Of a stretch of 18,997 bases of DNA, positions 1 to 7,299 are shown piece after piece. The notes beneath the pieces were generated by a model. It had not been told where the DNA came from. It searched no databases and worked only from the letters and a program-made list of their open reading frames with translations. The stretch is from Syntrophomonadaceae bacterium (GTDB lineage: Bacteria; Bacillota_B; Syntrophomonadia; Syntrophomonadales; Syntrophomonadaceae): assembly GCA_030627145.1 (NCBI GenBank), contig DAOUSQ010000004.1, positions 1 to 18,997 of the forward strand, read 5' to 3'. Within the stretch, counting starts at the first letter, position 1, and the number at the start of each line of letters is the position of its first letter. A program made the position numbers and the translations under genes.

Positions 1-698
1 CACCACAGGAAACGGTGCCACATTAAAGCTGTTTCGAGACTAGTTCCAGCAAATAAGCTCGCAAATAACCAGCCTATTGGTGAAGCAACCTGCTCATAGG
101 CTATTTGTGACATAGTGGTAGATAATTTAATCTGTGCAGCAATTCTTGCACCCTCAATAACATAACCAGTCAATAAAATGCCGAATATTAAAAGTATTAT
201 CCATCCATCGGAAGTTTTGGTGTCATTCAGACGTTCAGGTTTTTGACCATATCTAACCACAGCCAAAACTATTATTCCGATTAATGCAAGAAAACCAAAA
301 ACATCAACTATCCAGGACATGCCTACATAAATTGAACCTTCTAGATGAGGCCATCCAATAAAATTATGACAGGCATCTACACCTGCTGCCATAAATAGTA
401 ACAGGAAACCCCAGAATAAGAAAGCGTGCATCCAACCCGCAAGCGGCTTCTTTATGACTCTTGCCTGGGCAAAACTAAAAGTAAACCAGGAAATTATCCG
501 CTCAAACACCTTATTATTCCGGTGCAGTTCGCCTTTAGCAAGCATCCATACCTGGATTCTCTTATAGAAACCAAATAAAAAGATTCCGACGGGGATAAAC
601 ATTATAACATAAATAAGCCATTCGTAGGGAATATTTGCCCCAACTACACGCATTGGGACATCATAGCCACCTTCTAATGGATGAAATCCAAAAATCAT
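1..698 (-). CDS. EtfAB:quinone-type membrane oxidoreductase (DUF224 / heterodisulfide reductase-related), N-terminal part, cut by window edge
   Basis: The reverse frame from the ATG at 698 is open to base 1, giving 232 residues with no stop. The start is backed by a GGAGGG ribosome binding site about 10 bases upstream. The visible part is a polytopic membrane domain with hydrophobic stretches near residues 27-45, 90-107, 127-148 and 166-183. Histidines at 91 (GWMHAFLFWGF), 111 and 228 (MWHRF) are candidate heme b ligands, as in NarI-like domains. In the family this module is followed by two 4Fe-4S motifs and CCG domains, which would lie outside the window. It sits immediately downstream of etfB and etfA on the same strand. 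From that I infer that it passes electrons between the soluble ETF and the menaquinone pool, as proposed for the equivalent Syntrophomonas protein. The cytochrome b-like fold and the ETF context are fairly secure. The exact electron partner and direction are inference. Confidence 0.8.
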   Translation of the reverse strand, partial: MIFGFHPLEGGYDVPMRVVGANIPYEWLIYVIMFIPVGIFLFGFYKRIQVWMLAKGELHRNNKVFERIISWFTFSFAQARVIKKPLAGWMHAFLFWGFLLLFMAAGVDACHNFIGWPHLEGSIYVGMSWIVDVFGFLALIGIIVLAVVRYGQKPERLNDTKTSDGWIILLIFGILLTGYVIEGARIAAQIKLSTTMSQIAYEQVASPIGWLFASLFAGTSLETALMWHRFLW

Positions 699-731
699 TA
701 ATTTAATTCCCTCCTTAAACTATAGCAAGGT

Positions 732-768
732 GATTACCGGATATACAACCAGGGTATATCCAGTAATC
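732..768 (-). other. Intercistronic hairpin between etfA and the membrane oxidoreductase gene
   Basis: On the minus strand, GATTACTGGATATAC (768-754) pairs with GTATATCCGGTAATC (746-732). This gives a 15-bp stem with a single T·G wobble and a 7-base loop. Neither flank has a T-tract, so it does not look like an intrinsic terminator. Its place between the ETF genes and the membrane gene fits an mRNA stability or processing element that lets soluble ETF be made in excess of its membrane partner. That role is inference; the stem itself is read directly. Confidence 0.75.
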
Positions 769-787
769 CCATCCCCTCCTCGGTAAA

Positions 788-1741
788 CTACTTCTTCAGT
801 TCGTTAACAAGAGCTGGAACAACCTTGAATAAATCTCCAACTACTCCAAAGTCTGATACGCCGAATATCGGAGCTTCCTCGTCAGTGTTAATACATGCGA
901 TATATTTAGATGAAGACATACCAGCAAGATGCTGAATGGCTCCGGAAATACCACAAGCTATATACAGATTAGGATTTACAACCTTACCAGTCTGGCCTAC
1001 CTGCAGTTCATGTCCCAACCAACCTTCGTCAACAGAGGAACGAGAACCGCCAAGTGCAGCACCAAGCAAATCAGCCAGTTCTTCAACAACTTTAATCCCA
1101 TCAGGACCCTTACATCCGCGACCACCAGAAACTACAACATCAGCTTCTGTGAGTTCAGGTCTTTCTGAAACACTAGGAATAAATTCTTTTACAATCTGAT
1201 AAACCTCAGCATCAGTTGCTACTACAGCTGGTTTTACAACTTCTCCAGCTCCAGCATTTTCAGCAAGTTCCCATACACCAGCACGGATCGTTCCTAAAAT
1301 AGGACTTGTGGTAACTTCGACTTTAGCCAGAGCCTTACCAGCATAGATTGCCCTGGTGAATACACCTTTACCCGCACTAATTTCAGCACCAATGGCATCA
1401 GTCGCCAGTCCTGCTTCCAGTTTTTGAGCCAGTCTGGAAGCAAAATCTCTGCCATTAAAAGTATGAGCAAACAGTACCGCATTGGGGTTGAATTCATTAA
1501 TCATAGCAACCATCTGTGCTACAAAAGCACCGGTATTATAGTCCGCAAATACATCAGCATCGGCCACATAAACCTTGTCTGCACCATATTTAGCAAACTC
1601 AGGAGCCAAACCTTCTACACCTTTTCCAAATACTACAGCACAGACTTCATCTCCAAATTTCTTGGCCTCTGAGAGCATCTCAAACGTAACTTTACGGATA
1701 TTACCATCTTTTTGTTCTACAAATATCCATGTTCCTGCCAT
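788..1741 (-). CDS. etfA: Electron transfer flavoprotein alpha subunit
   Basis: EtfA pairs with EtfB to form the FAD-carrying soluble electron carrier that accepts electrons from acyl-CoA dehydrogenases. The length of 317 residues is normal for the family. The C-terminal FAD domain is clear: SGGRGCKGPDG near 205-215, SRSSVDEGW at 233-241, VGQTGKVVNPNLY at 248-260 and CGISGAIQHLAGM at 263-275, followed by INTDEEAPIFGVSDFGVVGD. The N-terminal half is the less conserved alpha/beta domain, with FNGRDFASRLAQKL at 95-108. The ATG at 1741 has a GGAGGG site 6 bases upstream. The gene lies 42 bases after etfB and ahead of the membrane oxidoreductase, so the three form an electron-transfer operon. A cysteine follows the GGRG turn (GGRGC). 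I cannot tell from sequence whether this ETF is bifurcating; the adjacent quinone-type reductase argues for a non-bifurcating role. Confidence 0.96.
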   Translation of the reverse strand: MAGTWIFVEQKDGNIRKVTFEMLSEAKKFGDEVCAVVFGKGVEGLAPEFAKYGADKVYVADADVFADYNTGAFVAQMVAMINEFNPNAVLFAHTFNGRDFASRLAQKLEAGLATDAIGAEISAGKGVFTRAIYAGKALAKVEVTTSPILGTIRAGVWELAENAGAGEVVKPAVVATDAEVYQIVKEFIPSVSERPELTEADVVVSGGRGCKGPDGIKVVEELADLLGAALGGSRSSVDEGWLGHELQVGQTGKVVNPNLYIACGISGAIQHLAGMSSSKYIACINTDEEAPIFGVSDFGVVGDLFKVVPALVNELKK

Positions 1742-1783
1742 TAATTACCCTCCTTGTTATTTTAAATAAAAAATATTATTCAA

Positions 1784-2539
1784 TTATTTTGCAATTTCTA
1801 CTTTAACAGTGTTCAGCATCCAGTCTGCCATCATGCTTGCTGCCACATCTGGCTCTTCTTTAATCATAACACCTGCAGCCTTAGCTGGCGGCAAAGCAAA
1901 CTCAACTATTGTTACTTTGTTATCAGCAGCAACAGCATCAACAGTTGCAACTGGTTTCTTCTTTGCCTGCATGATACCCTTCATGGAAGGATAACGGGGT
2001 TCGTTCCAGCTTACCTGACAGGATATTACAGCCGGAAGAGTTACTTCTGTTACCTGGGTTCCACCATCAGTTTCACTGGTGCATACCGCTTTACCATCAG
2101 CTATTTCCAGGTCAGTAATAACATTAACATGCGGTAAACCAAGGATTTCTGCTACACGGGTGGGGACCTGAGAAGAACCATCATCAGCAGCAACATGGCC
2201 TGCGAGAATAATATCAGGATTTTCATCTTTTATAGCTGCAGCTAAAGCAACTGCCCTTGCATACTCATCAGCAGCAATATCTTGTTTAATAAGAATGCCT
2301 CTGTCAACACCCATTGCCAGAGCGGTACGAATCGCATCCATAGCTTTATCAGCTCCTGCTGATAATACAACTACTTCATCGGCAATTTTCTTTTCCTTAA
2401 GCTGAATACCACCTTCAACAGCTACTTCGTCATACGGGTTGATAATCAAGTTAATACCCGCATCTGATATTTTGCCATCCTTTAACTCAATTTTGGCCTC
2501 TGTGTCAAACGTTTGCTTAACAAGCACTAGAACCTTCAA
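1784..2539 (-). CDS. etfB: Electron transfer flavoprotein beta subunit
   Basis: EtfB is the partner of EtfA and carries the nucleotide (AMP or second FAD) site. Recognisable blocks are VLVKQTFDTEAKI at the N-terminus, INPYDEVAVE, LAGHVAADDGSSQVPTRVAE (the nucleotide-binding loop) and the signature around TDGGTQVTEVTLPAVISC, then EPRYPSMKGIMQAKKKP. The QTFDTE opening is like Bacillus-type EtfB. The first ATG, at 2545, is only 1 base from the AGGAGG site. A TTG at 2539 lies 7 bases from it and gives MKVLVLVKQ, which aligns better with the family start. I therefore prefer TTG, giving 251 residues (253 from the ATG). It is the first gene of the minus-strand operon, so the promoter should lie in the divergent region to its right. 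No acyl-CoA dehydrogenase gene is visible nearby, so the electron donor cannot be named. Confidence 0.94.
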   Translation of the reverse strand: MKVLVLVKQTFDTEAKIELKDGKISDAGINLIINPYDEVAVEGGIQLKEKKIADEVVVLSAGADKAMDAIRTALAMGVDRGILIKQDIAADEYARAVALAAAIKDENPDIILAGHVAADDGSSQVPTRVAEILGLPHVNVITDLEIADGKAVCTSETDGGTQVTEVTLPAVISCQVSWNEPRYPSMKGIMQAKKKPVATVDAVAADNKVTIVEFALPPAKAAGVMIKEEPDVAASMMADWMLNTVKVEIAK

Positions 2540-2628
2540 GTTCATTCCTCCTTTTCATCTTATGTTTTTTTTTGATCCTAACAACCTAAACTCGCAGACA
2601 CTAAGGTTATTTATTAACCACCCCCATG

Positions 2629-2657
2629 AACATATATATTTTTTTTGCCTACGGCAA
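2629..2657 (-). promoter_or_regulatory. Candidate sigma-A-type promoter for the etfBA operon
   Basis: On the minus strand TTGCCG (2657-2652) is followed after 17 bases by TATGTT (2634-2629), each a partial match to TTGACA and TATAAT. The predicted start would lie roughly 80 bases upstream of etfB. AT-rich context makes chance matches common, so this is a tentative call. Confidence 0.35.
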
Positions 2658-2666
2658 TTTTACCGT
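2651..2666. promoter_or_regulatory. Dyad ACGG-N8-CCGT overlapping the candidate etfB promoter
   Basis: The plus strand reads ACGGCAATTTTACCGT, with 4-bp symmetric arms and an AT-rich centre, overlapping the -35 region of the candidate etfB promoter. Such a site could be bound by a regulator of fatty-acid or amino-acid oxidation genes, but I recognise no specific operator consensus. A 4-bp arm can arise by chance. Confidence 0.25.
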
Positions 2667-2737
2667 CAAATCTAATAAATAAAAGTATTTTATTAAAGAA
2701 TGATTCAACTGCAAAAACCTATTTTCACTGTTAAAAG

Positions 2738-2746
2738 TGGTAGAAT
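2738..2746 (+). promoter_or_regulatory. Candidate extended -10 promoter for the dapL cluster
   Basis: TG-G-TAGAAT matches an extended -10 element (TGn plus five of six TATAAT bases). No good -35 hexamer is visible at 16-18 bases upstream, which is tolerated by extended -10 promoters. Transcription would begin near 2753 and leave a leader of about 140 bases before dapL. Confidence 0.4.
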
Positions 2747-2772
2747 ATACCCTATTTCTATTAAAAAACGGT

Positions 2773-2801
2773 CCCTACAAGGGCTAAAAATGCCTTTTTT
2801 T
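2773..2801 (+). terminator. Weak T-tract hairpin / possible attenuator in the dapL leader
   Basis: AGGGC (2780-2784) can pair with GCCT (2792-2795) with one bulged G, directly followed by seven Ts. The same AGGG can instead pair with CCCT at 2773-2776 across a 3-base loop. Two mutually exclusive pairings ending in a T-run resemble an attenuator, but both stems are short. Confidence 0.25.
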
Positions 2802-2894
2802 GTTCTACATGGGGTGAATGATTTCTTGAATGGACTTTTCGCAGCGTAATCAGAATTCAAAATTAAATGAATTATGATAGGAGGATATTTATTA

Positions 2895-4067
2895 ATGAAG
2901 CAAAATAAAGCTATGCAAAAACTTCCCCCTTACTTGTTTGCAAGAATAGAGCAGAAGATTACGGAAGCAAGGGCAAAGGGGATTGATATTATTAATTTAG
3001 GGATAGGCGATCCTGATCAGCCTACACCCAAACATATAATAGACAGAATGGCAGAGGCTATATATGAAGGTGTTAACCACCAGTATCCAACTTCGGTAGG
3101 TTTGATGGAATACAGGCAGGCAATTGCTGACTGGTATGCTAAACGATTTGGAGTGGAATTGGATCCAAAAACAGAAGTGGTTTCATTATTAGGTTCTAAG
3201 GAGGGTATTGCGCATATTTCGTTCAGTTATCTGGATAAAGGAGATATTAACCTCGTACCGGACCCGGGATATCCTGTTTATGGAATTGGGACTCTTTTGG
3301 CCGGTGGGGAGTCTTACATAATGCCCCTTAAAGAAGAAAATGGGTATCTACCTGTATTAGAGAATATACCGGCGGATATAGCGCAAAAAGCCAGGTTAAT
3401 GTTTATTAATTATCCTAATAACCCAACAGGTGCTGTGGCGGATGTAAAATTTTTTGAAAAGGTGGTAGAGTTTGCCAGGTCATACGATATTCTTGTATGT
3501 CACGATGCAGCTTATTCAGAGTTAGCCTTCGATGGGCTAAAGCCACCCAGTTTTCTTCAGGCCAGGGGTGCAAAGGAAGTAGGCATTGAATTCCATTCTC
3601 TTTCTAAGACCTATAATATGACTGGTTGGAGAATTGGCTGGGCGGCTGGAAATAGGGAAGCTGTTGAGGTCCTGGGTAGATTTAAGTCCAATATAGATTC
3701 GGGAGCTTTTCAGGCTATTCAGTATGCCGGCATAGAAGCCCTGCAGGGGCCACAGGACTGTGTAATAGACATGCAAAAAATATATCAGGAAAGGCGAGAT
3801 ATAGCCTTTGTCGGATTGAGAAAAATGGGATGGAAAACTGCATTACCCAAAGGAAGCTTTTATTTCTGGTTACCTGTACCGAAAGGATATACCTCAGCAT
3901 CATTTGCTGAGTACGTATTAGAAAAAGCAGCAGTTATTGTTACACCGGGGAATGGTTATGGTGAATATGGTGAAGGTTACTTTAGAGTTGCTTTAACAGT
4001 TGATAAAAGCAGGATTGAAGAGGCTTTTACAAGAATGGCAGATGCCATTGGAAAGGTTGAGTTTTAA
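2895..4067 (+). CDS. dapL: LL-diaminopimelate aminotransferase
   Basis: DapL converts tetrahydrodipicolinate directly to LL-diaminopimelate using glutamate, bypassing the succinylase and acetylase routes to lysine and peptidoglycan precursors. It is a fold-type I PLP aminotransferase of 390 residues, the usual size. Markers are [12 protein letters not shown] at the N-terminus, [11 protein letters not shown] (35-45), NYPNNPTGA (172-180), HDAAYSEL (203-210), the PLP lysine K238 in [13 protein letters not shown], and YFRVALT near the C-terminus for the substrate carboxylate. An in-frame ATG at 2874 overlaps the AGGAGG ribosome binding site, so the start at 2895, 10 bases downstream of it, is chosen. 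The first gene of the plus-strand cluster, it ends 3 bases before yicC. The family has close non-DapL aminotransferase relatives; the [11 protein letters not shown] and [10 protein letters not shown] signatures favour DapL. Confidence 0.9.
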   Translation: MKQNKAMQKLPPYLFARIEQKITEARAKGIDIINLGIGDPDQPTPKHIIDRMAEAIYEGVNHQYPTSVGLMEYRQAIADWYAKRFGVELDPKTEVVSLLGSKEGIAHISFSYLDKGDINLVPDPGYPVYGIGTLLAGGESYIMPLKEENGYLPVLENIPADIAQKARLMFINYPNNPTGAVADVKFFEKVVEFARSYDILVCHDAAYSELAFDGLKPPSFLQARGAKEVGIEFHSLSKTYNMTGWRIGWAAGNREAVEVLGRFKSNIDSGAFQAIQYAGIEALQGPQDCVIDMQKIYQERRDIAFVGLRKMGWKTALPKGSFYFWLPVPKGYTSASFAEYVLEKAAVIVTPGNGYGEYGEGYFRVALTVDKSRIEEAFTRMADAIGKVEF

Positions 4068-4070
4068 GAT

Positions 4071-4949
4071 ATGGTAAAAAGTATGACCGGTTTTGGTCGT
4101 AATCAGACTATTAGTGAAGGATACGACGTTACTTGTGAAATAAGAGGAGTAAATCATCGTTATTTTGATCCGTATATCAGGTTATCCCGGAGGTATGCTT
4201 TTCTGGAAGATCGAATTAAGAAGGAATTAAAGGAATACGTCAGTCGTGGTCGAATAGAGATCGCTATTACTATTGAGAAGACAGAAGAATCAAATAAAAT
4301 CATCAAGGTTGACAAAGATCTAGCAATAGCATATTATAACTATTTGAAGGAATTAGCAGAAAAATTGGATATTTCAACGGGAATAAAGGTTGTTGATGTA
4401 TTCAGGTTGCCTGAAGTATTTAGCCTTGAAGCCCGGGAAGAAGATCTGGAAATATTATGGGTGGTTCTTAAACAATCTATAGGTGTTGCCATGGAAAGTC
4501 TTGTTGAGATGCGCATTAAAGAGGGTCAGAATCTGGCCAGAGATATTCTTAAGAGGAATAAAAAGATTCTGTCGATGGTTGAAAACCTGGAAAAAATGGC
4601 TCCTGAAGTAACCAGAGACTACAGTGAAAAACTGCGTAAACGAATTCTTGAAATGGTATCCAATGAATTTATTGATGAACAAAGAATTATGCAGGAGACA
4701 GCAATTTTTGCAGATAAGTCAAGTATTACTGAAGAAATTGTGAGGTTGAAAAGTCATATTAGGCATTTAGATGAATTTATGAATAGTGAGGAGGCCGTGG
4801 GACGTAAGTGTGATTTTCTCGTCCAGGAAATGTTCAGGGAAATAAACACTATTGCATCCAAAGCCAATGATATGGAAATGAGCCTGGTGGTAGTAGAAAT
4901 TAAAGCTGAATTAGAAAAGATTCGAGAACAATTACAAAATATAGAATAG
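4071..4949 (+). CDS. yicC: YicC/YloC family endoribonuclease
   Basis: This 292-residue protein opens with MVKSMTGFGR, the family hallmark, then a YicC-like N-terminal domain with CEIRGVNHRYFD. The C-terminal DUF1732 domain carries DEQRIMQETAIFADKSSITEEIVRLKSH and ends in GRKCDFLVQEMFREINTIASKAND. The E. coli member has been shown to act as an endoribonuclease in small-RNA turnover. The Firmicutes orthologue YloC sits ahead of remA-gmk-rpoZ as here, which supports orthology. The central part is rich in charged helix. It starts 3 bases after dapL with only a weak purine-rich site, suggesting translational coupling to dapL. Family identity is very secure; its RNA target in this organism is unknown. 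Confidence 0.93.
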   Translation: MVKSMTGFGRNQTISEGYDVTCEIRGVNHRYFDPYIRLSRRYAFLEDRIKKELKEYVSRGRIEIAITIEKTEESNKIIKVDKDLAIAYYNYLKELAEKLDISTGIKVVDVFRLPEVFSLEAREEDLEILWVVLKQSIGVAMESLVEMRIKEGQNLARDILKRNKKILSMVENLEKMAPEVTRDYSEKLRKRILEMVSNEFIDEQRIMQETAIFADKSSITEEIVRLKSHIRHLDEFMNSEEAVGRKCDFLVQEMFREINTIASKANDMEMSLVVVEIKAELEKIREQLQNIE

Positions 4950-4961
4950 TCGGGAGGTGAA

Positions 4962-4983
4962 TCCGGAGATAACCGGAGTATAA
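4962..4983 (+). promoter_or_regulatory. Short hairpin covering the remA ribosome binding site
   Basis: TCCGG (4962-4966) can pair with CCGGA (4973-4977) around a 6-base loop. The 3' arm overlaps the GGAG (4975-4978) that lies 4 bases before the remA ATG. A second, better GGAGG lies at 4953-4957 but is 25 bases from the ATG. The layout could mask the proximal site and lower remA translation. The stem is only 5 bp, so this is tentative. Confidence 0.3.
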
Positions 4984-5243
4984 TGGAAATTAAATTAGTA
5001 AATATAGGTTTCGGGAATATAGTAGCATCCAATAGAATAGTAGCAATTGTAAGTCCAGAATCTGCACCTATTAAACGAATTATTCAAGAAGCCAGAGAAG
5101 AGGGAATGCTAATTGATGCAACTTATGGTCGTAGAACCAGGGCAGTTATAATTGCTGATAGTTCTCACATTATTTTATCTGCAGTTCAACCCGAGACAGT
5201 AGCAAACCGCTTAACGGCCAAAGATATAAACGGGGAAGTTTAA
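4983..5243 (+). CDS. remA: Extracellular matrix / osmotic response regulator RemA (DUF370)
   Basis: This 86-residue protein closely matches the RemA family: INIGFGNI-like [23 protein letters not shown], then [35 protein letters not shown]. In Bacillus subtilis RemA is a DNA-binding protein that forms oligomeric rings, activates biofilm matrix operons and is linked to osmoprotection genes. The arginine-rich segment GRRTRA contains residues shown there to be needed for DNA binding. Its place between yicC and gmk is conserved across Firmicutes, including non-biofilm species, so its regulon here is open. The ATG at 4983 has a GGAG 4 bases upstream, inside a possible small hairpin. Confidence 0.95.
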   Translation: MEIKLVNIGFGNIVASNRIVAIVSPESAPIKRIIQEAREEGMLIDATYGRRTRAVIIADSSHIILSAVQPETVANRLTAKDINGEV

Positions 5244-5263
5244 CCAGGAAGTGTGATTAATTT

Positions 5264-5851
5264 ATGACCAGAAAAGGTATTTTGTTTATTATATCAGGTC
5301 CATCAGGGGTAGGAAAAGGCACTATTAAGGACGCTTTACTGACGAAAATGAATGATATTATATTATCGATTTCTGTTACTACCCGCAAGCCGAGAGCTGG
5401 GGAAATTGATGGCAGGCACTATTTTTTTGTCAATCAGCAAGAATTTACCAAAAGAATAGAAAGAGATGAATTCCTGGAGTGGGCTCAGGTATATTCAAAC
5501 ATGTATGGAACCCCCAGGGATTTTGTCTTAAATGAGTTGCAAAAAGGACATGATGTTTTACTGGAGATTGATATACAGGGTGCTCTGCAGGTAAAGAGAA
5601 AAATGCCAGAAGGAGTTTTTATTTTTATTAATCCGCCCAATGTCGAAGAATTGGCTTATAGATTGTCTTCCCGGGGGAAAGATTCCCCTGAAAGTATTGT
5701 CAGGCGTCTTGCTGCATATGAAGATGAAATAAAACAGGTGAAATATTATGATTATCTTGTGGTAAACGATGATATAAATGAGGCTGTTGAGAGAATTCAG
5801 GCAATTATAATGGCTGAAAGGTGTAAAATAAAGAATTTAAATTTGAGGTGA
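5264..5851 (+). CDS. gmk: Guanylate kinase
   Basis: Gmk phosphorylates GMP to GDP with ATP, an essential step of guanine nucleotide synthesis. The P-loop GPSGVGKGT spans residues 12-20, with lysine 18. The GMP-binding stretch SVTTRKPRAGEIDGRHYFF follows at 37-55, then LEWAQVYSNMYGTPRDFV, LLEIDIQGA, the lid region FINPPNVEELAYRLSSRGKDS and a C-terminal VVNDDINEAVERI. The length of 195 residues is normal. The ATG is preceded only by a modest AGGAAG about 12 bases upstream, so translation may be coupled to remA, which ends 20 bases earlier. The stop overlaps the rpoZ ribosome binding site. Confidence 0.97.
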   Translation: MTRKGILFIISGPSGVGKGTIKDALLTKMNDIILSISVTTRKPRAGEIDGRHYFFVNQQEFTKRIERDEFLEWAQVYSNMYGTPRDFVLNELQKGHDVLLEIDIQGALQVKRKMPEGVFIFINPPNVEELAYRLSSRGKDSPESIVRRLAAYEDEIKQVKYYDYLVVNDDINEAVERIQAIIMAERCKIKNLNLR

Positions 5852-5856
5852 TATAA

Positions 5857-6084
5857 TTGATTCCTTCTTCCACTAAGGAGCTAATCGAAATAGCTGATAG
5901 CAAATATGCAGTGGTAGTTGCAGTGGCTAAAAGGGCAAGGATTTTGTCTGAACTAAAGAAGAATGATGAAAATTACCGGCTATCATCGATGGTTACTGAA
6001 GCACTTGATGATGTTGTGAGCGGAAGAATTAAAATTGAAGTAACAAAGGGAGAGGTCAATACTGAGGAGGAGAAGAATGTCTAA
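5857..6084 (+). CDS. rpoZ: DNA-directed RNA polymerase omega subunit
   Basis: This 75-residue protein is the small omega subunit that supports RNA polymerase assembly. It shows the family pattern: SKYAVVVAVAKRARIL (residues 14-29) and SSMVTEALDDVVSGRIKI (43-60), followed by a short acidic tail. The start is TTG at 5857, 5 bases after the GAGGTGA site that overlaps the gmk stop; there is no suitable ATG. It overlaps coaBC by 8 bases, so the two are translationally coupled. The gmk–rpoZ–coaBC order is conserved in many bacteria and supports the call. Confidence 0.93.
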   Translation: MIPSSTKELIEIADSKYAVVVAVAKRARILSELKKNDENYRLSSMVTEALDDVVSGRIKIEVTKGEVNTEEEKNV

Positions 6085-7273
6085 AACCGTAGGAATAGGG
6101 ATTACCGGTGGTATTGCGGCTTATAAGATTGCTGATTTAGTTAGTAAGCTTAAAAAAGATGACATTGATGTTATTGTTATGATGACTGAAGGGGCTAGAA
6201 AATTTATTTCTCCTTTAACATTTAGAACTTTATCCGGACGTGAAGTGATAACAGATTTATGGGAGGATTCACAGGAGTGGAAGGTTCAGCATATTGGTAT
6301 AGCAGAACAACTCGATTTACTTGTTATTGCACCTGCAACTGCCAATTTTATTGCAAAAATGGCTCATGGAATTGCTGACGATTTATTATCGACTGTGGTT
6401 GTAGCTAATATTTCTCCTGCACTGGTTGTTCCCTCTATGAACACCAATATGTATAAGAGTCCCATAGTCCAGGATAACATAAAAAAATTATTTAATTATG
6501 GTTATCATTTTATGGAACCAGAAAGTGGAGAACTTGCCTGTGGAACTAGTGGGAAGGGAAGGTTACCCGAAGTAGATGATATCTATAATCGAATCAAGCA
6601 GATGTTATTTGGGAAAAAAGACCTGCAGGGTAAACGCATTATGATTAATGCAGGAACGACCTGTGAGGATATTGATCCAGTCAGATATATTTCTAATCGG
6701 AGTACTGGTAAGATGGGGTATTGTATTGCACGAGAAGCCGTCTTTCGAGGGGCTGATGTTATCCTGGTAAGTGGCAAATCTTCGCTTCAACCACCTCCGG
6801 AGGTGAAATTTATACCTGTTTGGAATGCAGAAGAAATGTGCGAAATAATGTTGAAATACCAACCTGTCTGTGACGTAATAATAGGTGCTGCAGCTGTAGG
6901 AGATTTCCGGGTAACCAGTATAGCTGAACAGAAGATAAAGAAAGAAACAGAGTGTTCAGAAAAGCTAGTGCTGGAACTGGTTGGAACGCCGGATATACTT
7001 AAAGAACTAGGTAAAAAAAAGCAGGCCAATCAGATTATGGTTGGATTTGCAGCTGAAACACAAAATTTAATCGAAAACGCCAGAAAAAAACTTATAAACA
7101 AGAACCTTGATTTTATTGTAGCCAATGATCTTACTATGGAAGGTGCTGGATTTGCAACTGATACTAATATAGTTACATTTATACACAGGGATGGAAATAT
7201 TGCATCTTTGCCCAAGATGAGTAAAGAAGAAGTTGCAGTAGCGATTCTTAACAGGGTTGTTGATTTGATGTAG
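6077..7273 (+). CDS. coaBC: Bifunctional phosphopantothenoylcysteine decarboxylase / phosphopantothenate–cysteine ligase
   Basis: The protein catalyses two consecutive steps of coenzyme A synthesis: CoaB joins cysteine to 4'-phosphopantothenate, and CoaC decarboxylates the product. The N-terminal CoaC half (about 1-180) is an FMN flavoprotein with GITGGIAAYK (8-17), catalytic H72 in VQHIG, PSMNTNMY (119-126) and the flap cysteine C155 in ACGTSGKGRLPE. The CoaB half (about 185-398) has INAGTTCEDIDPVRYISNRSTGKMG, an AAAVGDFRV stretch and KIKKE, then LVGTPDILKEL. In CoaB the usual 'AGGT-EPIDPVR' reads AGTTCEDIDPVR, a mild variant. The length of 398 is typical. The ATG has GGAGGAG 4 bases upstream, inside the end of rpoZ. 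Confidence 0.96.
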   Translation: MSKTVGIGITGGIAAYKIADLVSKLKKDDIDVIVMMTEGARKFISPLTFRTLSGREVITDLWEDSQEWKVQHIGIAEQLDLLVIAPATANFIAKMAHGIADDLLSTVVVANISPALVVPSMNTNMYKSPIVQDNIKKLFNYGYHFMEPESGELACGTSGKGRLPEVDDIYNRIKQMLFGKKDLQGKRIMINAGTTCEDIDPVRYISNRSTGKMGYCIAREAVFRGADVILVSGKSSLQPPPEVKFIPVWNAEEMCEIMLKYQPVCDVIIGAAAVGDFRVTSIAEQKIKKETECSEKLVLELVGTPDILKELGKKKQANQIMVGFAAETQNLIENARKKLINKNLDFIVANDLTMEGAGFATDTNIVTFIHRDGNIASLPKMSKEEVAVAILNRVVDLM

Positions 7274-7299
7274 GATAATATTATGAGGAGATGAGAAAC

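Larger units (their letters stand above)
2546..2894. other. Divergent intergenic region between etfB and dapL
   Basis: This AT-rich stretch of about 350 bases holds no convincing gene. It must contain the promoter of the minus-strand etfB operon and probably that of the plus-strand dapL cluster. Candidate elements are listed separately: a minus-strand promoter near 2629-2657, a dyad at 2651-2666, a plus-strand extended -10 at 2738-2746 and a small T-tract hairpin at 2773-2801. I could not recognise a known riboswitch; in particular I saw no lysine-box core ahead of dapL. Confidence 0.7.

Noticed and set aside
2439..2675. Plus-strand open frame of 78 codons overlapping the start of etfB
   Set aside because: Half of it is antisense to etfB, the rest is low-complexity AT-rich intergenic sequence, and no ribosome binding site precedes it.
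2874..2894. Upstream in-frame ATG for dapL
   Set aside because: It overlaps the AGGAGG that serves the ATG at 2895, and DapL homologues begin near the later start.
2546..2894. Lysine riboswitch ahead of dapL, or S-box ahead of metK
   Set aside because: No recognisable conserved cores or multi-helix layout are seen before dapL, and metK follows coaBC by only 26 bases, leaving no room for a SAM riboswitch.
4957..4983. GTG-started 8-codon mini-ORF just before remA
   Set aside because: Its start overlaps the GGAGG itself, leaving no spacing, and the peptide is too short to support without conservation data.
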